A DNA stretch of 64,000 nt from assembly GCA_963971305.1 (NCBI GenBank), contig OZ020307.1, positions 7,639,501 through 7,703,500 of the forward strand. Direction: 5' to 3'. The translations under genes and the position numbers were made by a program. Under the pieces are notes generated by a model that saw nothing but the letters and a program-made list of their open reading frames with translations, made no database searches and was not told where the DNA came from. Positions 24,819 through 64,000 of the stretch are shown here, piece after piece; positions within the stretch are counted from its first letter, which is position 1, and each line of letters begins with the position of its first letter. Origin of the DNA: Arcuatula senhousia. Lineage: Eukaryota; Mollusca; Bivalvia; Mytilida; Mytilidae.

Positions 24819-27800
24819 AGCATCACTAGGTGCACCTACCATACCAATATGGTTACTATGGCACTCATCAGTAAGAAGGAATGGACGTTAACCATTCTTC
24901 TATAAGTGGTCATTCATGCGGAAAATATTAAGTCACAACCAGCATCCAAAGCATGCATTGTGCTTAGCATCACTAGGTGCGCCTACCATTCCAATTTAGT
25001 TGATGTGGCACATGTTTTGTAAAAGAAATTGAAGAAAATGATGTTATTATTTTAGCAGAGACACATGTTGGATATAACACTACTTTATCAATTGAGGGGT
25101 TTAATTATTACCCGCTATGTAGAAATATATCAAATAATGGAAGATATTTTGGTGGTCTAGGAATTTTTAGGAAAAACTACTTAAAAAATTATATCAAAAT
25201 TATACCAGGTGACCACAAAGACTATCAATGGATTAAATTTGAGAAAGAATTTTTTAATTTGAATAAAGATCTATATATATGTGCATCTTATATACCTCCC
25301 CCTCACTCATCCTATTCAAAAAAGCTTGATTTTGATCTTCTAGAATTAATAGAAAAGGATATTGTTATTTATAAACAAAAGGGTGATGTCTGTATTTTGG
25401 GAGATTTGAACGCTCGCACAGCAAAACAAGATGACTTTATAGAAAATGATAATTCAAATCATCTTCCATTGTTTGACTACTATAAACCTGATAATAAAAT
25501 AAGATGTAGAATGAGCATGGATCAAATAATAGATGATAGAGGAAAGGACTTGATTGATATATGTATAAGTAACAACATGAGAATAGTAAATGGTAGAAAA
25601 ATTGGTGATTTTCATGGTCAATTTACTTGTTTTAATGTACATGGCCAAAGTATTGTAGATTATTTAATAGCAAATGAGAGCATGTTAGATAAAATTCTTT
25701 ATTTTCATGTAGATGATTTTATGTCAACTTTTTCAGATTGTCATTGCAAAATTTCTTTTGAAGTCTTAGCAAAATTTCTAGACAATTCCTTTGATACAAA
25801 CACATTAATACCAATGAAATGCAACTACAAATGGAAAGAAAATTCATCTGAAAAATTTCAGGAGGCCCTTGCCTCTTCAATTATTCAAGAAAAAATAAAT
25901 CTTTTTACTTCTACTGAAGATAAATGTACAACTACTGAAAAGATTTATGAAAAAGCTCAGGACTTTTCTAATATTTTGGTTCATACTGCTGATCTATCAC
26001 TGTTTAAACCATCCATAAACAAAAGAGGGAAAAATAAACCCAACAAGAAAAAGAATAAGTGGTTTGACACTGATCTTTCTAAGATGAGAAATAATCTTAT
26101 ATCTCTGGGTAAGCTCTATGCTAGATATCCAAAAGATCCTTATATAAAAGGGAAGTATTACAAGAATTACAGATTGTATAATAAGACTAGGAAACTTAAA
26201 TATAGGTCATTTATGAATTCTATGCTCAACAAACTTGATATGCTTAGATCTGATAAGCCAAAGGAATACTGGAAAATTATAAATGATATTAAAGGGTCTA
26301 TTAGAGAAGACCAATCAGTCCAGGTTGATTCTCAGATACCTGGATTAAACATTTTCAAAACCTTCATTCTGTTGTAAACGATTGTTTTACAGAGCGTCTA
26401 TCAGAAATTGATAATTTACTTAAAGTGAAAGAAAATGACAAGATTTTTAATGAGTTAGACAAAAGAATAACAGATAAAGAAATTTCTGTTGCCATATCCA
26501 AATTAAAACTTGGCAAGGCCTGTGGCCCAGATCTTATATCAAATGAGATGCTCAAGAACAGTCAAAATTTTTTAATTCCTTGTTTAAATATACTTTTTAA
26601 TACATGTCTAACAAACAGTGTATATCCAAGAATATGGGCTGATGGTTATATTTCCCCTATTTATAAAGCTGATGATCCCAATGATCCCTCAAATTATAGA
26701 GGAATCACCATTTCCAGTTGTGTTGGTAAATTGTTTAATAATATTCTGAATAATAGATTAGATGATTTTTTAAATAAACATGACCTTATTCATAAATCTC
26801 AAATAGGATTCACTAAAAATGCTCGAACTGCTGACCATGTATTTATATTAAAAACTCTCATCGATAAGTATTGTAGTACAAATAATGGTAGATTGTATAT
26901 GTGTTTTGTGGATTTTCAGAAAGCATTTGATAGTGTAGTTCATTCTGGTATGAGACTTAAATTGCTTGATATGAATATTGGTACTCTGTTTTATAATATA
27001 ATAGTTGATATGTATAAAAACTCAAATGCATGTATTAAGATTGGAAATTCTCACACTGAACCCATTAAAATTAATTTAGGAGTTAGGCAAGGAGATAATC
27101 TGAGCCCTTCACTTTTTAAAATATTTCTAAATGATCTTCCATCATTCCTAACTGGATGTCAAGACACTGTGTCTTTACAGTCTGAACATGTAGACTGCTT
27201 GATGTATGCTGATGATATTGTTTTGATTTCATACTCATCCGAAGGACTGCAACAAAGGCTGCATAAATTGGAAAAATTTTGTTCAGATTGGTGTTTAAGA
27301 GTAAATATTAAAAAAACCAAAGTTATTATCTTTAACAAGGCTGGCAGAAAAATCAATATAAAGTTGACATACCAACAAAAGGTATTAGATTGTGTTTCTT
27401 CCTACAAGTACTTAGGTACTCATTTCACGGCATCAGGAAGTTTCTATGTCTCAAAAAACGATCTATATCAAAAAGCTTTAAAAGCCTTTTTTAAGTTAAA
27501 AAAAGATTTTATATGTATGAATCCATCTGTTAAGACAAGTATGCATATCTTTGATCATACTTTAAAACCTATTATTTTATATAATGCAGAAATTTGGGGT
27601 AGTTATAATGTTTCATTTAAAAAACTAAATAATAATGATTTTGACCCTGATAATTTTTTTAAATCCCTACAGTGTGAGAAGCTTCATCTTAAATTTTCAA
27701 AAAGCATTTTGGGTGTGCATAAAAGAAGTGTTAATTTTGCAGTTTTATCAGAACTTGGTAGATACCCACTGCATTATGATATTTTAAAATGTTTGATTAG

Positions 27801-29222
27801 ATATTGGTTCAGGTTGGAGAATCTTGATTCTTTCCCATTACTTAAAGATGCATATGCCTGCTGCAAAACTATACATGATAACAACAAATTGTCTTGGTAC
27901 TCTCTTGTTAAAAAAGCATTAGACTATTTAAATATAAATTTAGAAAGTAAAAATTATGGACCATATGCATTTAAGAACTTTTTAAAAAAGAAAATTCAGA
28001 TAAAATATTCAGCTGAATGGTATAGATCACAGAATAAATTAAAAGATGGTAAACTACAAACTTTTTTAAAAATTAAAAACAATTTTGGTTTTGAAAATTA
28101 TTTACAAGAAACAAAGAAATTTGAAATAAGAAAAGCTATTTGTAAACTTAGAATATCTTCACATAAATTAATGATTGAAGTTGGTCGACAAAACAATATT
28201 CCTAAGAACAGAACGTTATTGCAAAAAATGCAATACGGGTGAAATTGAAGATGAAACTCATTTTTTAATTGATTGTAACCATTTTCAGCAGGAAAGAGAA
28301 ATTTTATTTTCATTTATTGAGAAAGAAAATAAAAATTTTGAAAATCTAAACTCTGAACAAAAACTAATTTTTTTACTTACTTCTGAAGATCCAATAGTGT
28401 TAAATGCAGAGGGTGAATTTATTTTTAAATACTTATAAATTTATATAGAATCATCATGAATATTATGAAATCTGTCTTGCTACTCTGATATGTGATTGTA
28501 ACTCTTTAATTATTGTTCTTTTCTCTTTAAATGTTATATGTATACTCATGCTGCCCCTTGTTGGGCCCTTGATTGGAAAATAAAATATGTTCTATGTTCT
28601 ATGTCAGTAAAAGGAAATGGACATGAACCATTTTTCCTTAAGTGGTCATCCATGCGTAAAATATAGGTCATAGCCAGCATCCCAAGCATGAATTATGCCA
28701 AGCATCACTAGGTGCACCTACCATACCAATATAGTTGATGTGGCACATGTCAGTAAGTGGGAAAAGACTTTAACCATTCTTCTGTAAGTGTTCATTCATG
28801 CAGAAAATATAGGTTACATCCAGCATCCGAAGTATGCAGTGTGCTTAGCATCACTAGATGCACCTACCATACCAATATAGTTGATATGGCACTTGTCAGT
28901 AAGTGGGAATGGAATTTAACCTTTTTTCTGTAAGTGGTCATTCATGCAGAAAATATAGGTCACATCCATCATCCGAAGCATGAATTGTGCTTAGCATCAC
29001 TAGATGCACCTACCATACCAATATAGTTGATATGGCACTTGTCAGTAAGTGGGAATGGAATTTAACCATTTTTCTGTAAGAGGTCATCCATGCGGAAAAA
29101 ACAGGTCACATTCAGCATCCGAAGCATGCATTGTGCTTAGCATCACTAGGTGCACCTACTATACCAATATCATTGATTTGGCATTTGTCAGTAAGTGGGA
29201 ATTTGGAAATATGGGGATTTGG
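24819..29222 (+). repeat. 146-bp tandem satellite interrupted by a LINE
   Basis: The block agcatcactaggtgcaccta recurs at 24819, 24966, 28701, 28847, 28993 and 29139. Spacing is 146-147 bp on each side of the LINE insertion (25016-28603). The array ends in GACGGACGAACGAACG near 29226 and the inverted pair atgcccc / ggggcat (29264-29293). Confidence 0.85.
25016..28603 (+). mobile_element. Non-LTR retrotransposon (LINE), 5'-truncated and frameshifted
   Basis: A dead LINE copy inserted in the satellite. The frame starts inside the AP-endonuclease domain (ILAETHV near 25050, GDLNART near 25400, SIVDYLIAN near 25650), continues in the 25259-26377 frame and shifts near 26340. It resumes as the reverse transcriptase (FVDFQKAFDS, GVRQGDNLSPSLF, YADDIVLIS) and shifts again near 28215. 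The frame ends in a C-terminal CxxC...HFLIDC zinc-knuckle-like motif, stopping at 28438. A ttctatg-type simple repeat at 28587-28603 marks the 3' tail. I cannot assign the clade with confidence. Confidence 0.88.
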
Positions 29223-30187
29223 GAGGGACGGACGGACGAACGAACGAACGGACCTGAACACTATATGCCCCTCTACTTTCGTAGATGGGGCATAAAAATC
29301 AACTTTTTAAAAATTTCGGTTAGGAGTTTGAATTTTTTTTTGCACTTGGGAAATTATAATTCTAGTCAAGTAGTTAACACAAGATTAAGGAATAATTTTT
29401 GCTGCCCCCTTTTCTGGTTCTAAAGTAAGCGGCCATAAAAGGCATAAATTGACACTTTTTTATTTCTTGTCCAATTAAGAAATAAAAAGAGTTAAACTGA
29501 CATGACTGTACTCAGCTTTTTGTTCCACACAAATTTGAAAATAAAAAGGTCAATGAAAATATTTATACAACCAACAAAAGTTCATAATTCAAATATTATT
29601 ATTACATATTTTTCTCTTTTTTTTCAAAATCTTTAAGATTTTATCTTCAATATGTATTTAATCACTGTCCTCAACATAAAAACCAAAACGTAAAAGCAAC
29701 ATCATTAGAAAATACAAATGAAACGGGCTCAAAACATGCTAAAATTTCAAAATACCGGTAATGGGTTTAAAGTTTTATGACATCAAATTTCTCTTTTTCT
29801 AAATCTCAAAACGAAGGTAACCATATGGTTAAAAGTGAACATGCAAATTTAATCACTGAGTGGCAGTTAAATTTTTGTGCGAGTTTTCCAAACAATTTAA
29901 ATTTCTGATGATTTCTCTAACATTTCATGGAAGAAGCAGGAAATATGTAATGAAGGATTTCTCACACCTTGAATTTAACATGCTTGACAAGTCTCACATG
30001 TTAAAGATAAAAACTAACCATCTTGGGGCATAGAAAGAATTTAATCCACTCCTTACTGAAGGAGAGCCTATATTTCCATTGTGATCAGAGGGATCCTTGT
30101 AGTGAATAAAACACAACTTAGTTGAAAGAGACAAAAGGGAAAGTGAGCTGATCGTCTCAAAGGATATTTATGTTTCAGATGGTAATG
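29223..30187. other. Upstream region of the megasynthase
   Basis: AT-rich, with a fragment of repeat family A around 29300-29440 ('aattatttttgctgcccc'-like). No coding exon is visible. A non-coding first exon and promoter may lie here or further upstream, since exon 1 is preceded by a splice acceptor. Confidence 0.45.
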
Positions 30188-30214
30188 TAACGTTTTACAG
30201 CAATATTGAACAGT

Positions 30215-60537
<30,323 letters not shown>

Positions 60538-60719
60538 AGATATCAAGTTTTATCTCTCATTTAACCATCCAGCAGACTTTCTCAGAGACATATTTATATG
60601 GTGCTATCTTAATCAAATTCAAAATTTTTCTTTATTTTTCTATACACTTATTTCTATATTGATAGTTTTTCTTATTTATGAAAAAATAATAATTAAATTT
60701 GCAATTATCTTCTTTTTTT

Positions 60720-62177
60720 AGCTCACCTGATCGAAGGGTCATGTGAGCTATTGGCGTCACTTGGCGTCCGTCGTCCGTCTGTCGTCCGTCGTCCGTCCGT
60801 CCGTAAACTTTTTCAAACGTCAACTCCTCTGACACCATAAGTCCAATTGAAACCAAACTTGGTGTAGTTGATCTTTAGGGTATGGTCTACAAAACTATCG
60901 TTCGGATTTTTGATTTTTAAAAAAACATGGCCGCCGTGGCTAAAAATAGAACATAGGGGTAAAATGCAGTTTTTTGCAAATAACTCAAAAACGACTACAG
61001 ATATCAAAATTCTGGCATGGGGTAAAAGTGATCAGCACCTCAAGATCTACCTACCCTGAAATTTTGAAGAAAATCCAACAACCCATGTAGGAGTTATTGC
61101 CCTTTTTGTGGATTTTTTGCAAATTTTGCACCTGTTTAGCTCAATATCTTGAAAACTATACTAGATATTTGAGAAATTTAAACTGCATATTGTTAAGCAC
61201 ATCAAGATCTACAAAATATGTAATAGGGTCAACGTTGTAGGACCTTTCCTTTTAGGAGTTATTGACCTTAGAACGTCAAAATTTAGCATTTTAACAGCAT
61301 TTCCTCATTACATTGAAAACGTTAAGTCCTCTGACACTTTAAGTCCAAATGGAACCAAACTTGGTATAGTTGTTTATTAGCATTAGGTGTATAGAACTGA
61401 TGTGGGGATTTTTGATTGGTCGTAAAACATGGCCGCTGTGGCTAAAAATAGAACATAGGGGTAAATGGCAGTTTTTTGCAAATAACTCTAAAACGGTGAC
61501 AGATTTCAAAATTTTGATTGGGAACAAAAGTGATTGACACCTCAAGATCTACCAGCTCTGAAATTTTGAAGAAAATCCAAGAACCCATGTAGGAGTTATT
61601 GTCCTTTTTGTGGATTTTTTGCAAATTTTGCACCTGTTTAGCTCAATATCTTGAAAACTATACAAGATATTTGAGAAATTTGAATTGCATATTGTTAAGC
61701 GCATCAAGATCTACAAAATATGTAATAGGTTCAACGTTGTAGGACCTTTCCTTTGAGGAGTTATTGCCCTTGGAACGTCAAAATTGAGCATTTTAACTGC
61801 ATTTCCTCATTATATTGAAAATGTTAACTTCTCTGACACTTTAAGTCCAATGGGAACCAAACTTGGTATTATTGTTTATTATTATTAGGTGTATAGAACT
61901 GTTGTGGGGATTTTTGATTGGTTGTAAAACATGGCCGCTATGGCTAAAAATAGAACATTAGGTTAAACTGCATTTTTTTGCAAATAACTCAAAAAGGGTG
62001 ACAGATTTTTAGATTTTGATTGAGAACAAAAGTGATCAGCACCTTTAGATCCACCATATTGTCAGATGACCCCTTATTAATCTTATGACCCTTTCAACGT
62101 TAAATAGATTTTGCCTTATAACCTTTACTTCAGGCACATATGTCAGATGAGCGATTCAGGCTCCTGGGAGCCTCTTG
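60720..62177 (+). mobile_element. Repeat family B, three-unit copy downstream of the megasynthase
   Basis: Same ends as 55638-57609 with three ~500-bp units (starts near 60820, 61322 and 61824). It is closely similar to the copy inside the gene, so the two could recombine. Confidence 0.85.
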
Positions 62178-62686
62178 TTCTATGAGTAGACTAGTATTTG
62201 TATTACCCCACACATGAATGTTCATATTATCTTAATGATATTTGTTGAATCTTACTCAGCAATAATTTGACAGATATACAGCTCTTGACTCAACATGACT
62301 TCCATTTCCTCTATCAAAACACAAAAAAACACCCAAGTTTAAACTTAACTCTAACAATTATTTATTTGATCAGTTTGCAATCAATTTGTGCAAACCAAAC
62401 TTTTCTGATTCACCTAGCAGTTTTAAAAGAAACTAATATTGTAAGAATCTTTTAGACAAAAATGCATTTGTAAACGTCTTTTTTGGCCGGATTTCAAAAG
62501 GAGTGAAAAATCTGGGTTATATAATGGTGAGTGTCAAATGGCGAGCGGTTGAAGAAATAATTTTCTTAACAGTTAGCTCAGCAACTACTAATCACAGCCT
62601 CTTGATATATGGGGTCCCATGCCGTAGGATTCGATTTCTGGTCTGTCGCTCACCTACTTCCTGTTTAAGGAAATCCAACCATTTTT
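62178..62686. other. Intergenic, no gene seen
   Basis: AT-rich. 62500-62680 shares a repeat fragment with 59530-59800. Confidence 0.5.
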
Positions 62687-64000
62687 ATACGACCGCAAAA
62701 AATTTGCGGAAGTATTATGGTATGATGCTGTCGTCGTCGGTGTCTTAACTTTTAGTGTTTCCACAATAACTTTAGTTCCAGTTATCCGATTGCTATGAAA
62801 CTTTACAATGATGTTCCTGACCATAAAAGGATGAATGGGATTGATTTTGGGGGTCCCCCCATTTTTCGTTTAGAAATTAGGGGCCAAAAATACTACTTTT
62901 TTGTTTGTTTCCACAATAACTTTAGTTCTAGTTATCCAATTGCTATGAAATTTGACAGTGATGTTCCTTACCATAGAAGGATGAATGGGATTGATTTTGG
63001 GGGTCCCCCTTTCTTTTTGTTTCGAAATTAGGGGCCCAAAAGGGGCAAAAAATTCAAATACTTGTTTCCACCATAACTTTGGTCCTAGTTGGCCTATTGC
63101 TGTGAAATTTGTCGAGAATGTTTTTTACAATAAAAGAATGAACCTGATAAATTTTTGCGCCCCCTTTTTCTCCGTTGTGTAATTAGGGGCCAAAATAAAA
63201 ACTTTTTTATTTGTGGTCCGATTTTGAAATTTTTTTTTGCAAGTTTATTTTTGTCAAGTAGCGAATCCAAATTTGAGAATTTATTTTTGCGACCCCCACC
63301 CCTTTTTCACCTGTTAAGTAATGAGGGGCCAAAAGGGGCCGAAATGGAAACTTTTTTAATTCTTGTCTGATTTTGATAATTTTGTTTGCAAGTTTATTCT
63401 TGTCAAGTAGCAGATATATTTTTGTGTCCCCTTTTTTGACTGTTATGTTAATAGAGACCAAAAGGGGCCAAAATTGTAACTTTTTAATTTCTGGTCCGAT
63501 TTTGAATTTTTTTTTGCAAGATTATTTTTGTCAAGTAGCGAATCCAAAATTAAGAATTAATTTTTGCGACCCCCCCTTTTTCCCCCTATTACGTAATTAG
63601 GGACCAAATGGGACCAAAATCGAAACTTTTTTATTTGTGGTCTGATTTTGAAATTTTTTTTTGCAAGTTTATTTTTGTCAAGTAGCAAATCCAAAATTAA
63701 GAATTAATTTTTGCGACCCCCTTTTTTTCCCCCTATTAGGTAATTAGGGGCCAAATGGGGCTTTTTTATTTGTGGTCCGATTTTGAAAATTTTTTTTGCA
63801 AATTTATTCTTGTCAGGTAGCGATTCTAAATTTAAGAATAAATTTTTGGGGCTGTAATCATAATTTAAAAAATATTCTGGTTCGATTTTTAATTTCTTCC
63901 CAAAACATTATTCTTTTAAAGAGTAGAAAACAACATTCAAAATTTATATTTTTACCCCCTGGGTCGAAAGTCCATCAGAGAAGCATGTGTCAAAAACCTT
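62687..64000 (+). mobile_element. Repeat family A, copy cut by window end
   Basis: It starts TATACGACCGCAAAA then tgctgtcgtcgtcgg, and is block by block very similar to 2031-3450. The tail lies beyond the window. Confidence 0.75.

Noticed and set aside
25259..28438. Host gene with endonuclease and reverse-transcriptase domains
   Set aside because: Frameshifts, 5' truncation and a simple-repeat tail inside a satellite show a dead LINE.

Overview
This is a window of animal nuclear genome, most likely from a marine bivalve (a mussel such as Mytilus is my inference). The genes are split into many short exons with GT-AG introns. The sequence is AT-rich and more than half of it looks like repeats of kinds common in bivalves: LINEs, a tRNA-derived SINE, small inverted-repeat transposons, and elements with tandemly repeated cores that end in runs of GTCC/GACG. 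Three genes can be read with confidence.

Layout. (1) 444-3770, plus strand: the last three coding exons of HGS/Hrs, the ESCRT-0 endosomal sorting protein, ending in its clathrin-box tail. (2) 9969-17408, minus strand: a complete METTL26-type (DUF938) methyltransferase gene with six coding exons totalling 621 nt (206 aa). Its first intron holds a minisatellite of about 3.8 kb. (3) 17409-30214: intergenic DNA filled with transposon remnants, including a 146-bp satellite split by a dead LINE. (4) 30215-60537, plus strand: a complete fatty-acid-synthase-like megasynthase gene. Its 27 exons join without a frameshift into 7,416 nt (2,471 aa) in the order KS-AT-DH-pseudoMT-ER-KR-ACP-TE. (5) 60538-64000: repeats.

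The megasynthase has the length and domain order of an animal FASN, but it has lost several catalytic residues. The second KS histidine is Ser312, at exactly the spacing expected from the other two KS catalytic residues. The ER NADPH-binding glycine motif is degraded. The TE keeps its serine, but the Asp and His positions read Glu and Gln. The AT, DH, KR and ACP residues are intact. An open frame across 27 exons with selective loss of some sites suggests a maintained paralog with changed chemistry rather than a pseudogene.

The most unusual structure is the METTL26 minisatellite. Its ~41-bp unit is a copy of the gene's own intron-1 3' splice site plus the first ~26 nt of exon 2, repeated about 90 times, so the true exon is preceded by an array of look-alike splice acceptors. 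A smaller example of the same type lies in the megasynthase: the 3' splice site plus the first 77 nt of the AT active-site exon is present in about 3.5 tandem copies of ~105 bp. Exon joins, homology calls and residue comparisons were made by eye against family sequences remembered, not by searches.
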